Assembly (NCBI RefSeq): GCF_964204865.1
Contig: NC_135255.1
Location: 10,011,135 to 10,075,134, forward strand
Source: Styela clava
Taxonomy: Eukaryota; Chordata; Ascidiacea; Stolidobranchia; Styelidae
DNA length: 64,000 nt
Reading direction: 5' to 3'
How positions within the stretch are numbered: the first letter of the stretch is position 1; each line of letters opens with the position of its first letter. Both the position numbers and the translations under genes were made by a program. Below are positions 1-13,199 of this stretch, in pieces. The notes under the pieces are model-generated. The model did not search any database. It had not been told where the DNA came from and worked only from the letters and a program-made list of their open reading frames with translations.

Positions 1-2861
1 CGTTTATGTCGGGTGCGCTCGTATATTCTGGAGTCAACATGTATGCACCTGCTATTGCATTTGAAGCAGGTTTGATATTATTTCATGAATTATATGAAGA
101 TTTTTATGTTATATTATTATGCATATATCTACACAAGTAGGTACTATATTTGGTCAGATATATTCGTAAGATATATGGTATCGAAAAAATATATATTAAT
201 CCCGCCAGTGATCTGAACCGTTTAAAAGAGATTGAATATCAGTTTAGGAAATAGACGAGTGATACCTTGAATATCAGAAAAAGGAAAAATATCATTGTTA
301 CAATCATTCTTTCACAAAAATTCTTCCTTTCAGTGTCTGGTTTCAATATTTGGGGAAGTATTCTCTCATGCGGCGTTGTTTGCATCCTTTATACAACTTT
401 TGTAAGTACTTTAAACTATTTTATATATGCCATTACAACTTTTGACCAGTCGTATTAACGTTTTTAACTTATTGTTAACTTTAGGTTTAGGCCCCCTTGC
501 AGTTTCCCCAAGTTTGAAAAATGTTAAAAAATAGAGACAAAGCAATGAGTACCGAGAAATCATATAATAACTCACTGTATGTAATGGATACGAAAAGTTT
601 CGAAGTGTTTGGTAGTTAAAGAGAAAAATAATTACAACATGACTCCAACAACAATTTAACACAAAAAGATATTTTTTCATTTTAAAATACGATCCCCAGG
701 CATTGATCACTAAGTCAAATCCAAAAGATTATTTATTATTTAAGGGCGGATTCAAAGGAATCGTATGGACGGATGTGTTTCAATCATTTGTAATTGTGAT
801 TGGTGTCATAGCTGTCGTTATTAGAGGCGTTATGATAAATGGAGGATTTGCAGAAATTTGGAATGCCGCCTATGAAGGAGGAAGAATCGATTTTGTACAG
901 TAAGTGAATTTATATAATGGTATTGTTACAGAATAATGACTGGGATATCGTAACGCAGCATTTCATTCATAACAATTGGGGACCAGTGGACCTCCGGATA
1001 TAATATGGGTAGCAGTACCAGGATTCAATCAGGATTGATAATTCATCATATCCTAAACATGACGATAGACCTACAAGAACAGTGCATGATTGGGCTTGGT
1101 TAACCAAATGGTGTGGTCAACCTTATATTCACAAGGAAAATCACGTAAAAACATCTATAGATATGTTGACTTTTGTATGCGTATTTTTTACAATATATCG
1201 ATTTATATGTATTGGTCTAGCTCTAGCGCAAACGCACGTAGCGTCGTATTGAAAACTGCATTTTGCCATTTACCAGTAGGTAATTGGCATTCAAGTTTTC
1301 TCGAAACGGCCTGAGTCATTTTTATTTAAAAATTAATAATAATTTAAGCGTGCGAATCCAATGAATCTTACATATATAACTTTAATCAAAATCTGAATTG
1401 TTCAAGTTTCGAAACTGATGTTCGGATTCGACATACATTTTGGTCAGTGGTCATAGACACTCTTGTAACTGGATTAGCTGCCTACGGAACGACTCAAACA
1501 GCAGTTCAGAGATTTTTGAGTTGCAAAAGTCTGAAAGATTCACAAACGTAAGTATATTTGCAAAACTCAAGAGTTTTTGATATGAGCCTGTTCAGGCCAG
1601 GAGTTTAGTAGACTGATCAAAATGCCAAGTACTTCTAAAAAAGTATAAGGAACTCGTGGAATTGGCTCCACGATGGCAGATTCCTTAGTCGATCAAAAAC
1701 AGACTACACTCAAATCTAGTTTTTAATTACACGCGACTGAAATATTTTGACATGGCCCCCTTGGGCTCTCGTTATTTGCTAAATTGATAGGCTTTACGCT
1801 ATGAAGGCAACGATAACGATTCAATTAAATGATGATGAATATTGTAACGATCTTCAGGTTCGATTTAAATTTACTGAAAGAAACAAAAGTCATGTAATTT
1901 ATCTGGTATTTATATATAAAACAGAATACTTTGGCTTTGTACAATACTAGATACGAATTTGAAGTTAAAATATAAAACTATTTAGGGCTAAAAAAGAATA
2001 ATTGATTGATTTTTGTCTTTGCCAACCGTTTCTCGGGAATCATATATACATATATAAAACATATATATTCAGGACTGCATTGGTAAACGCCGTTGGCCAT
2101 TTTTTATTGTATGCAATAGCGTTCCTACTTGCAATCGTTGCTTACGCGCATTACAGAGGATGTGATCCGCTTGAGCAAGGATGTATCAGCAAAATTGATC
2201 AGGTTTGTCTCTTTTTCATTGGAATTTAGTGTTATATACACATATTTTTCTAAAGTTAAATTGAGTATATGCTCGAACTTCGCAACCTACTTAAATACTT
2301 GTTAGTACTGGCATTTAAAAATCACATATTCTAATGGGGTTCAAGAAGTCCCATGTATTAAGCTATATACAAATTGAGCATTGATTCTGAAAGCTGAACG
2401 TGTGAAATGACCCAATATAAATTATTACGCAGATTTTCGAATGACACGCCACAATGATGCACGCAAACAGATGAAACAAATTGACCCAAACATAGTTAAT
2501 TAAACAAAAATCGACTTTTTTAACCCAAAATTAAATTGACTGAATAGATTTCCAAAAGCATTAGATTCTATCATTGTTCTACAAACAGTTATCGCATATT
2601 ACTTTCCACCAAAAATAAAGTAATTATTCTCATTTAATCAGATTATCCCACTGCTTGTGATGGATGTATTTCACAACTATTCCGGAATACCCGGGTTGTT
2701 CCTGGCCTGCATTTTTGCTGCTACCTTAAGGTGAGTCATGCTTTAGTTTTGAAAATAAAAGTAATTTTAATGAATACACTCGTGACTTTGAAATCGGAAG
2801 CCCGTTTTCAAACTTCTGTAAATTGAGCCTTCAACTGCGAACGATAGTACCCAAATGTACC

Positions 2862-2905
<44 letters not shown>

Positions 2906-5900
2906 CGTGTTTATTGAGATATTAGATAGCGCGAGTTCATTTTGTTTTGTAGTACGATTTCATCAACGATGAATGCATTGGCATCAGCAGCAATGGATAA
3001 TATTGTCACACCTTACACAAGATTTAGCGAGCGAACTCAATTTTATGTCTCTAAAGGTAAATGCAACAACATATTAATCAAATAGCAATTTACGACGGAA
3101 TTAATAAAGTTCTTCTGGTATGAATAGTGAAAGTTTTAAAAAAACAGCGAATCACAAAGTCTAGATTTTAGCACTTTGTTTTTTCAAAGGATGAAAATCA
3201 TATATATGTAAATTCCAGGTAACCTTCAAGGTCGGATGAATTATTTCAAGTTTTTACATTTAGGAATGGTATTTTTCTTTGGAGTTGCTTGCATCGGGAT
3301 CGCAGCTTTGATGACAAACTCAAATGAATTAAATGAAGCAGCTCGAAGCTTACTTGCTATCACCATGGGACCATTATTAGGATTATTTACTTTAGGAATG
3401 CAATTTCCATTTGTAAACTGGAAGGTATAATTTAACTACCTAAATGATACTAATTTATTTATACCAGTAGTCGGCAAATTTTGAGTACTCGCAGGCGCAT
3501 ATACACATTTCCGGTATCGTGCGGTCGCATTAATATCTGCCTGCAAACAATCGCCAGATTAAACCCATAATTATGGCGCACCCGCACCGTCAATTGCTGA
3601 GTTACAATGAGACGTTCATGTTGCCATTTTTGATATATATATATATATTATCAAACTATACATTGTTCTTATTTACTTGATGTTTTTTTTATGTGTCGAA
3701 GCCTTGATATCAAATGACAACCTTGTTGCCCCACAATTCGTCTTCCAAAATCCGAATGACAATTTGACAGGCGAGTACGAAATTTATTGTGAATGTAATA
3801 CATTTCATATAAAGCTGCTCACAGCAATATGTGACGTGCACATTATACGTTTTGCACTGACGCAACCTGGGGTCTCTTGGTCAAATTTCGTATTTGTAGT
3901 GACACGTTTCTGTAATGAAGTTTAACATTGAATCCCTTAATAATAACTGCGATGCTGACTTTGCATATCAAGTAAACCGTTTTCAAAATACGCAGAAAAG
4001 AAAAAAATTTTTTCTCCAACCACTTCGGAATATTCGACCCTCAACGCGAACTTCCCTTCTTTCCCGGAAAGAGAAAAATTCCCATTTTTCTATTTTAAAT
4101 ATCAAAATAAACCTGTTTGAAAATTACAACCAACATCAAGTAAACGGCATACAACTCAGAACTGACGCTACAGAAAAGCGCCGTATAGCTGGATTCGTTA
4201 CCGCGCAAATCCATGTGGAGAGAACATTAAATTTGTAATCAATTTTTATATTATGCATTTAAAGTCGGGACGTTCGGGGGCCGCAAAAAATTAGTTCGCG
4301 GGCCTCAGTTTACCGACCCCTGATTTATACTATGATACAGGGGTGTGCAACCTTTTTTATTGGAGGGCCAAATACAAGTAACTGGGTGAAGCCGCGGGCC
4401 ACACTTTTAACTAAGATAGACTTTCTAGTAGTTGCAAGCACAAATTGTTTATTTTTGCTTTTGATCTTACGGCATTATTAGGGGTTATTGCAGAATTAGT
4501 GAATTAAAACGCATAAGCTTCTGAAGAAATCTGCTATTCCTGTGTTAAAATTTATTGTCACACCGACTTAAAATACCTTCAGTGCGAAACACGTTTTTAT
4601 AATGTATATCGTGTATTTTGCAACAGGGCCGCACAATTTTTCTAAGCGGGCCGCATATGGCCCGCGAGCCGCAGTTTGCACATCCCTGCTATAATGAACC
4701 GACATTGTTGTTATTGTGATAGACACATTCGCAGCAAACAGAGCGCTTATGAGGCCAACTTTCACAAATATTAAAGAAAACACTATTAAGTTGGAAGGAA
4801 AATATGATAATAATATGGCATTCACTTCCGAAACCAATTTTTTGTCAATTAAATGTAGAAAGTTGAAATACTCAATATATTTAGCTTCGCAAACCCTCTT
4901 TTGTAGGGAGCTTCTGGTGGTGTGATCTGTGGTATTGCATCAGGGGCCTGGCTCTATTTAGGAAGGAAAAGCATCACACAGTCAAACGATTTTGTGAGAG
5001 AAATGGATGTTACTACAGATCAATGCAATTTCACATGCAACGGAGAAGAGATAGTAACTAACTACACTACTCATGGGTACTGGACAACACCATTCGATGC
5101 AACCACAATTCCAGAAATTTATGATGATGATGTCCCGTTCTATACACTGTCTTATCGATACATAGGCGCTACTGGTCTTATCGGTTGTATAATCAGCGGT
5201 TGTATTATTAGTGTTTTCACCGGTAAGAGAAAATACTTTCATACAGTAGATAAAACTCACTAAATATAACATTTGTTTCCGCCAATTTAACAAGCCTTAG
5301 TGTCAAGAAAACATATATCTTGAAACTAAATTTCAATGAACATATGAGAGGATTCAGAAGAAAAGTCTTGCATCAAAATTCGGTGTTTGGTCAATGAACT
5401 CTTTATTACAGCTAATAACTGATTTTTTTTCTATATCCAGGTGGATGGGGAGATCGCCACAAGGTAAATCCGAAGTTATTGAGACCACTTTTCGATCTCT
5501 GGATTTTCAGAATATGGATTCCGGAAAAAGTCAGAAAGTTTCTACGATTTGGGATTGAATGGAGTGAAGATGGCAACGATGATAAGTTTGGAACAAAATC
5601 AGAAAAATATAGAACGGTAAGTACTACATAAACTTAAGATAACTATGAATGCAGTTCATATTCAGTATTATACGTGAAAAATTTTTCCAAGGGCTTTGTT
5701 GAAACTTTCTTTTTGATAGCGTGAGATCTGTAGTGCAGTCAGCTATCCTATGACTAAATATATGATTCAATTTAATGTCAAATTTCCATTTAAGTAACAT
5801 CCAGTTTATACATATACCCATGCAAAAGCATTTTCACAGGATTAAAATTGAAAAATGCACTATCTCCTAAAAACATACACTGAACTGTAAAAACCTACCC

Positions 5901-6120
5901 ACGGGATGCATTTCTTTTAAAATTGTATATCACTAAACTGATTACGTTCGCACTAAAATGTACTCAAAAATGTAGGAATTAGGAATTTTGGAATAAATGC
6001 CATTTTTTTTCCTAGAAAGAAACAAGTGGCGTTTATTCAGTACAGATGGATCCTGGCAATGTTTATGCAAACGAATCATTCGTAAATGACAAAAACGCCG
6101 TAAAAATGAGCAGTTTGTAA
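1..6120 (+). CDS. SLC5A8-like: Copy A: SLC5A8-like sodium-coupled solute transporter, 5' end outside window (exons 4-14)
   Basis: Exons, from splice sites and phase continuity: 4 (partial) 1-69, 5 334-401, 6 745-899, 7 1407-1547, 8 2073-2202, 9 2642-2730, 10 2953-3056, 11 3264-3424, 12 4907-5222, 13 5441-5616, 14 6016-6120 (stop TAA 6118-6120). All junctions are GT-AG and the frame stays open. The product is the C-terminal ~500 residues of an SSF-fold symporter. Visible family marks: YSGVNMYAPA (exon 4), IVWTDVFQ (exon 6), RHTFW and AVQRFLSCK (exon 7), GLFLACIFAATLS then STMNALAS (exons 9-10), MGPLLGLFTLGMQFPFVNWK (exon 11). The exon 12 loop carries sequons NFT and NYT. The family moves monocarboxylates or vitamins with Na+ across the plasma membrane; the substrate here is unknown. 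Intron 11 holds two hAT elements. A possible AATAAA lies at 6390. Nearly identical to copy C, but its exon-8 acceptor (AG, 2071-2072) is intact. Confidence 0.9.
2867..2905. repeat. (AT)n microsatellite, intron 9 of copy A
   Basis: About 38 bases of TA repeat. The same site in copy C (34541-34559) has about half as many units; B, D and E also carry short versions. Confidence 0.9.
3465..4322 (+). mobile_element. Non-autonomous hAT element (family 1) in intron 11 of copy A
   Basis: Begins CAGTAGTCGGCAAATTTT and ends ...TTTACCGACCCCTG, with perfect 8-bp target duplication ATTTATAC at 3457-3464 and 4323-4330. The length is 858 bp. The interior resembles the family-1 elements in the spacers (shared stretch around AAAGCTGCTCA). 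Copy E intron 11 lacks it. There is no transposase; the short open frames inside are chance. Confidence 0.85.
4338..4688. mobile_element. Second short hAT-like element in intron 11 of copy A
   Basis: Starts CAGGGGTGTGCAACC and ends GTTTGCACATCCCTG, complementary hAT-style termini with GGGCCGC-rich subterminal DNA, 351 bp. The flanks CTATGATA and CTATAATG look like a decayed 8-bp target duplication. It sits 15 bp downstream of the preceding element; copy E has neither. Confidence 0.75.
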
Positions 6121-7814
6121 ACAGATGACAACGTTTGAAGCTGTTAAATATTTAAACAGGCAGAAGATAACTTTATTTCATGAATATTGTTTCATTAGAT
6201 TAGCTAAAATTTTCAATTTCCATTTGCATCTCAGTAAAAGTCGTATCGTAATTAAACCTCATCCTTTATTGTTGAATATTTTAGCATTCTCAATATATTA
6301 TTATAACTTAGTTACAACATTGTGATTCTCGTTTCTCTCTAGAGGTTTTGTGGCCGTATTTCGAATTTTGCGCCTTAATTATAACTAAAAATAAAAAACA
6401 AACTTTATGAAATGTTTAAAAATGAATTTAGATCAGAGGACTCGCTATTTATGATTTCAGCATCAGATTTCAATCAGAAACGGAAAATACAAAAAGTACT
6501 AGATATATATAGATTCATTTTGTTATGAGATGAGTCTTCTTTGCTCCCACGTGGGTGAGTGTGAGTGTCCTGACATTGAGCAAATTCTTAAAAAAAGTTG
6601 CAGGCCTTCATTGTGGCAAGATTATGTTGATTGACTAAATGTCAGAATTAAAATATTGCGAACAGTACGATGAAACTCAAGAAATGAGATAAACAAAATC
6701 ATAAGGATAAAACAGGACTTCAAAATATAAGAAGCGAGAGGATTTGATTACTTACTTTTGGCAACTCCATGTTATTCAATTATAATTATAACGAGAAATG
6801 TGAATAGGTTCAAAGGCAACATCGTTGATATTGTGTGTAACTAACAATGCCCTGCTGGCTATACCCACAGGACTAAAATTGCCGCTGTGCGAATTTACCA
6901 AAAACGTCTGATTCTAATATTTAGGCTAGCGTAACAACAACGTAGGCTATTGAGTTGTCGGACATTTCTGAGTAATGTGAATCAGACTTTTGTCTGCTAT
7001 ATGTTTATCACAATATATTTTTACGATTTACAATGAAAAAAAAAATGTGACAAAAAGATTTTGGTTTAATTAAAAACAATTGATGGCATTTTCAATATTT
7101 TTGTGTATTAAATCCACTTGCATAGAGATATTTTTATTAGCTAGAGTTCAGGATTGAAATATTGCATTTTAAACAGCTACAAAGGATTCCACGAAGAAGC
7201 AAATTAAATACTTGCGGAGAAAAATATTGATTAATATTATTGAGGATGTTCCTGCAATTTTCCAAGTTTGGTATATTTAAACAAACACGCCATTTTGTCT
7301 CATTCTTTAAGTGGCCTGTATTGAGAGAATCATTTTTTACTACACAAATCCAAAACATTGCTAAACACAAGTACACAATTCGTGACTCGGGTTTTAGTGA
7401 CCTATAAAACTGTCGCCGCAGTACAAATTTTGTTATAATGCCTAGCCCTAGTCAAAGTGTAGCTGGACGTTGCTTCGAAACTTGAAAATATCGCTTACAT
7501 ATGTGCTAAAGACCAAAATAGTAATAAAGACTTTCCATTTAACTCAATCGAAAATTCAATTTTGAATTATTTTTCATTTTATATGGAACATTTCGAGTCG
7601 TTTTTGAATTCTGAATAAAATCGGTTTAAAATTTTATAAAACTGATATAACTTTTTGTGGCGATTATTTTAAGAATGCGACCTCGGAGCCGAGCTTTATC
7701 GCCAGAGGTTGAATTTCATTTGCCATATTGGCTGTAATAAAATGCAACGAAATTGAAAATTGGTGGCTTTTAGTGGCAGTTGTGTGACCGTTTGCCATGT
7801 TTGATTTACAGTGG

Positions 7815-10490
7815 CATATCAATAAACAGTAAATTTTAACAAATGAAAATAACATTTCATCTAAGATGTTCCCGCTACCTTGCCGTAAATATACTTGCTC
7901 ATAGTTATCCAGTGGAAGGTCGCTACGCTACCCGCGAGGGAAATCATAAGAAATAGTTTAGGAAATAGTAAGGAGCTGACGCACGTTTGATGAAAGATGG
8001 ATGCGGGAGCGTCGTTGCGCCGGACGACTGGCGAAAATTCGTCCTGCGCGCTGCCCCTGTACCCTTTAGTCCAGGGGTCGGCAAACTGCGGCCCGCGGGC
8101 AAAATGCGACCGCGATCAAATTTTTTGTGGCCCGCGAACGTCCGGACTTAAGATGAATGAAACAAAATTTGATTATAAATTTATTAATGTCTTGACTCGG
8201 ATATACGTGGTACTGCTGTAAGGCGCTTTTGATAGTAAGTAGCGTCAGTTGTATGTCGTTCACTTGATGTTGGTTGTAATGATAAGTCGAGTTCATTTTG
8301 AGTATTTGAAAATAAAAAAACGCCGGGGAATAAAGGCAAATTTGCGATGAGGACGTTCTTGGACAGAAAATCTGTTTCTTCTTGCGCATTTTAAAACCAG
8401 TTTGCAAGTCAGTATCACAGTTATTCGATATTGAACGTCATTACGAAACGTGTCATTGCAAATACGAAATTTGACCCCGAGACCAGAGTTTGCGCTACTA
8501 CTGATCTGCGCGACAGTGCAATGTGCTCGTTCAGGGACACATATTGTTGTGAGCTGCTTTATCTAAAATGCATTACGCTAAGAATAAGTTTCGTGCTGGC
8601 TTGTTAGATCGTCATTTAGAGTCAAACAACGCACTGAGACACAACTAGGTTGCTATTTAATTGCAACGGTTTGGCCATGACACAGAAAAAACATCATCCT
8701 GAATATTGATGATAAAAAAATAAAAACAATGTTTTGATTGATAATGTATAATTCAAAAAAGCAACATACACGTCTTACTGTGACACAGAATAGAAGGGGC
8801 GTGTGCGCCATAATTTGATGTTTAATGTGGCAATTGTTCGGAGGTAGAAATCAATAAGGCCCGCACGCTACCTGAAATGTATATATGCGACCCGCGAGTA
8901 CATTAAGTTTGCCGACCACTGCTTTAATCGATGAAGTAGTTTAAATATCACGTCATAAACTTATTCTTTTTAATTACCCTGTATTGCCCAGATATGGCAT
9001 CTCAATCTATTAACATTCTCGAGATAGGACATAAAATCACCGGAGCGTGACTGAGGGATAGAAGAAAAACAAATTCCGCTTGAAGATGATTTTCCTAGTC
9101 ATGCCCATGCCTTCAAATTCTTAATAATACCTCTGCAATAAACCAAAATTGCTTGCAATAAACCAAAATTACTGGGGGTAGGGAAAAAAGTCCAAAAACG
9201 TTTCAAAATATTTTTCCATCCGAGGCCATGTCATTAGATTCTTGATAAGACCTCTCTGTTTGAAAGAATGTGTAATCTGGTAAGTTTTGTAGGAATTGAA
9301 CTGCCTGATTGTTCAGGTGCTGGTAGAATAGAATTGTACCTAGAACAGAAACAAGATCCCAGTAGCGTATTCAAATTGGTTCCCCAATTATATCGTCTTT
9401 TCCAATTGACAAAGTTGCCTCAAATCCTGAAGTAAAAGATTTGAGAAAGAGTAAATATGTTCTTTTGAACTGAATTCAATTATATTTCAACCACGGGTAT
9501 TGATGAAAAGCTGACATATATAACACAATACAAATGCTGAATACTCACTCGTATCAGTTTGGTCAATTATTAGAACTATACAGTTAGTAAGTACCTTGTT
9601 TGGGCAACACACGATGTGGTCGAAAATTGGATCGATAACGAAGGCTCGAAAATATCGTTCCCTCACTCAAAATGGGAAAACGATCACACAACAAGCGTTT
9701 GCGCTAAAGCACATTGTAGAAATTGCCAAGGTGTTTCTGAGTCGAATATAACTACACCATGAGAAGAAAAATTCTGTTGTATATTTATTCTCAATATCCG
9801 CGGTTTTAGCATATTGGGTATGAGGTTTAATTATCTTCCTGACTTTCATAGCAATAAAAGATGACGTCAATGCAACAATGACAATATTGTATCAAAGTTT
9901 TATATATGCCCATCAACAAAAGGGTTGCGAAGCAAATCGCAAATATTACATGTTTTATGTAATATTACATTATACTTACAGTTTTGGTATACACACTGCT
10001 TGGTTGCATTGATACGAATTTTCATATCGACGATGCTCAATTTCAAGTTTGTAGGCAATAAATAGCAATTCAATTGTACGAATTCATAATATTTCCAAAT
10101 TAACTTTGCGATTCGTGCAATAAATAAAAATATAACATACCCGTTGGATCAATGCTCATTAAACTGTATGAGTCAATTTACGTCAAATGCTTTATTACAT
10201 ATTTCAAAGGCTTACGAATTGAAAAATTGTTACAGCGACGGCAAAGAGTTCTTCATAACAACAACTAAATAGCATATATTACAACAAGTTGATAAAACTG
10301 ATGTTCGTATTGGCGGGGCCTTCATGAATAAAATAGTTTATAAATAGTTAGTCAAGGTTCTAAAGTATAGTATCGAGTACAGAGGGTTTCTGACCGTAAA
10401 TGTTTATTACTAATGCGCAGACCACATGTGCAAAACTTATACGTGTTGTGCATAATGACTATTCATTGTGGTTTCATACCAAGGTAGCGT
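7815..10490 (+). repeat. Spacer duplication in A-B, first copy
   Basis: Starts around GGCATATCAATAAACAG and includes the hAT at 8072-8921 and a block ending near GGTTTCATACCAAGGTAGCG. It is repeated at about 10613-12905. The C-D and D-E spacers have this block once. Confidence 0.75.
8072..8921 (-). mobile_element. Non-autonomous hAT element (family 1), A-B spacer, first copy
   Basis: Starts CAGGGGTCGGCAAACTGCGG and ends AAGTTTGCCGACCACTG. Flanks CTTTAGTC (8064-8071) and CTTTAATC (8922-8929) form an 8-bp target duplication with one mismatch. Length 850 bp; no transposase frame. It runs opposite in orientation to the intron-11 members. Confidence 0.88.
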
Positions 10491-10612
10491 CGCAAAGCAC
10501 ATTGTAGAAATTGCCAAGGTGTTGTTGAGTCGAATATAACTACACCATGAGAAGAAAAATTCTGTTGTATATTTATTCTCAATATCCGCGGATTTAGCAT
10601 ATTGGGTATGAG

Positions 10613-12905
10613 GCATATCAATAAACAATAAATTATAACGAATGAAAAAAAAACATTTCAGTTAAGATGTTACCGCTACCTTGTCGTAAATATACTTACT
10701 CATAGTTATCCAGTGGAAGGTCGCTACGCTACCCGCGAGGGAAATCATAAGAAATAGTTTAGAAAATAGTAAAAAGCCGACGCACGTTTGATGAAGGATG
10801 GATGCAGGAGCGTCGTTGCGCCGGACGAATAGCGAAAATTCGTCTGGCGTGCTGCCCCTGTACCCTTTAGTCCAGGGGTCGGTAAACTGCGGCCCGCGAA
10901 CAAAATTTTTGCGGCCCGCGAACGCCCGGACTTATGATGCATAAAACAAAAATTTGATTATAAATTCATTAATGTATTGACTCGGATATACGTGGTACAA
11001 GTACTGCTGTAAAACGCTTTTGGTAGTAAATAGCGTCAGTTGTATATGTCGTTCACTTGATGTTGGTTGTAATTATAAGTCGAGTTCATTTTGAATATTT
11101 GAAAATGCAAAAACGCCGGGGAATAAAGGCAAATTTGCGATGAGGACCGTTCTTGGACAGAAAATCTTTTCCTTCTTGCGCATTCCAAAGTCAGTTTGCA
11201 AGTCAGCACCGCAGTTATTCGATATTGAACGTCATTACGAAACGCGTCATTGCAAATACGAAATTTGACCCCGAGACCAGAGGTTGCGCCACTACTCATC
11301 TGCCCGACAGTGCAAAGTGCTCGTTCGGGGACACATATTGTTGTGAGCTGCTTTATCTAAAATGCATTACGCTAAGAATAAGTTTCTTGCTGGCTTGTTA
11401 GATCGTCATTTAGAGTCAGACAACGCACTGCGGGACAACTAGGTTGCTATTTAATTGCAACGGTTTGGCCATGACACAGAAAAAAGCTCATCCTGCATAT
11501 TAATGATAGGAAAATAAAAACAATGTTTTGTTTGATAATGAATAATTTAAAATGCAACATACACGTCTCACTTTGACACAGAATAGAAAGGACGTGTGCG
11601 CCATAATTTGATGATTAATGTGGCAATTGCTCGGAGGCAGAAATCAATGCGGCCCGCACGCTACCTAAAATGTATATATACGGCCCGCGAGTACATTAAG
11701 TTTGCCGACCACTGCTTTAGTCCATGAAGTAGTTTAAATATCACGTCATAAACTGATTCTTTTTATTTACCCTGTATCGCCCAGATACCGGCATCTCAAT
11801 CTATTAACATTCTCGAGATGTGACATAAAATCACCGGAGCGTGACTGAGGGGGAACAGAAAAACAAATTCCGCTTGAAAATGATTTGATGAATTTTCCTA
11901 GCCATGCCCAGGCCTTCAAATTCTTAATAATACCTTTGCAATAAACCAAAATTGACTGCAATGAACCAAAATTACTGGGGAAAAGGAAAAAAAGTCCTAA
12001 AAACGTTTCAAAATATTTTTCCATCCATACCCATGTCATTAGATTCTTGATAGGAAAGCTTGAAAGAATGTGCAAACTGGTAAGTTTTGTAGGAATTGAA
12101 CTGCCTGATTGTTCAGGTGATGGTGGAATAGAATTGTACCTAGAACAGAAACACGATCTCAGTAGCGTATTCAAGTTGGTTCCAACAATTATATCGTCTT
12201 TTCCAATTGACAAAGTTGCCTCAAATCCTAAAGTAAAAGACTTGAGAATGCGTAAATATGTTCTATTGAACTGAATTCAATTATATTTCAACCACGGGTA
12301 TTGATGAAAAGCTGACATATATAACACAATACAAACTCCGAATTTGTTTCATCAAAAAAATATTTGCGAAGCAAATCGAAAATATTACATGTTTTATGTA
12401 ATATTATATTATACTTACAGTTTTGGTATATACACTGCTTGGTTGCTTTGATACAAATTTTCATATCGACGATGCTCAATTTCAAGTTTGCAAGCAATAA
12501 ATAGCAATTCAATTGTACGAATTCACAATATTTCCAAATTAATTTTGCGAATCGTGCAATAAATAAAAATATAACCTAACCGTTGGATCAAAGCTCATTA
12601 AACTGTATGAGTCAATTTACGTCAAATGCTTTATTACGTATTTCAAAGGCTTACAAATTGAAAAATTGTTACAGCGACGGCAAAGAGTTCTTCAGAACAA
12701 CAACGTAATAGCATATATTACAACAAGTTGATAAAAACTGATGTTCGTGTTGGCGGGGCCTTCATGAATAAAATAGTTTATCAAGGTTCTAAAGTAGTAC
12801 CGAATACAGAAGATTTCTGACCGTAAATGTTTATTAGTAATGCCCAGACTACATGTGAAAAACTTATATATGTGTTGTGTATAACGGCTATTCATTGTGG
12901 TTATA
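10613..12905 (+). repeat. Spacer duplication in A-B, second copy
   Basis: Repeats 7815-10490 but lacks about 370 bp (junction near 12340, matching about 9540-9910 of the first copy). It is joined to the first copy through a 120-bp extra piece (10490-10612) matching about 9703-9820. Confidence 0.75.
10873..11714 (-). mobile_element. Non-autonomous hAT element (family 1), A-B spacer, duplicated copy
   Basis: Same element as at 8072-8921 with perfect CTTTAGTC flanks (10865-10872, 11715-11722), 842 bp. It was copied along with the surrounding spacer, as the flanking sequence is also duplicated. Confidence 0.88.
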
Positions 12906-13151
12906 TAAGGCAGCGTCTCGAAGATCAATTGAAGATGGACATATTTTAATCTGGTGTATATCACTGGTAACATATTGAAGGTACTCTAAAAAGGCTATGA
13001 TTTCAGACCTGATAAAAAGCTCATATGCACTCGTTATAATTTTGCATTTTAACAACACGACAAATGCAATGTTTTGATTGGCATAGATTTTTACTTTGTT
13101 TTGAAAATATCTCACTAAATCTTGAATACAGAAATAAATTGTAATCCACAG

Positions 13152-13163
13152 ATGCCGTTTTAA
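13152..13163 (+). promoter_or_regulatory. Three-codon upstream ORF before copy B
   Basis: ATG CCG TTT TAA, 36 nt before the main start. Equivalent start-stop units precede copy C (30601-30612, TGA stop), copy D (42384-42395) and copy E (54426-54437, CCA for CCG). All encode Met-Pro-Phe. It matters only if the 5' leader includes it; the CCACAG just before it could be an acceptor. Confidence 0.35.
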
Positions 13164-13199
13164 GAATACTGTAGTAGACATCTGATAAGATAGAAAAAT

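Larger units (their letters stand above)
6121..13199. other. A-B spacer
   Basis: 7.1 kb with no recognisable host gene. The first ~300 bases are likely 3' UTR of copy A (AATAAA at 6390). 6500-7800 is AT-rich without clear features. 7815-12905 is the duplicated block with two hAT elements. 12906-13199 is the 5' flank of copy B, shared with copy D. A hairpin AATATTACAT-gtttt-ATGTAATATT (about 9942-9966) recurs in all spacers. Confidence 0.7.

Noticed and set aside
3677..4238. Open frames within intron 11 of copies A and C
   Set aside because: They fall inside the non-autonomous hAT element and show no transposase motifs.
6125..6325. Conserved 66-codon frame just after the stop of copies A, B, C and D
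   Set aside because: It lies in the probable 3' UTR. B ends differently because of the MITE, and E has indels. Its conservation follows the recent duplication rather than coding constraint.
11767..12213. 148-codon minus-strand open frame in the A-B spacer, with two similar internal stretches
   Set aside because: Only this one of five spacer copies is open over the full length; the others are interrupted. The internal similarity comes from a short DNA repeat. No recognised domain.
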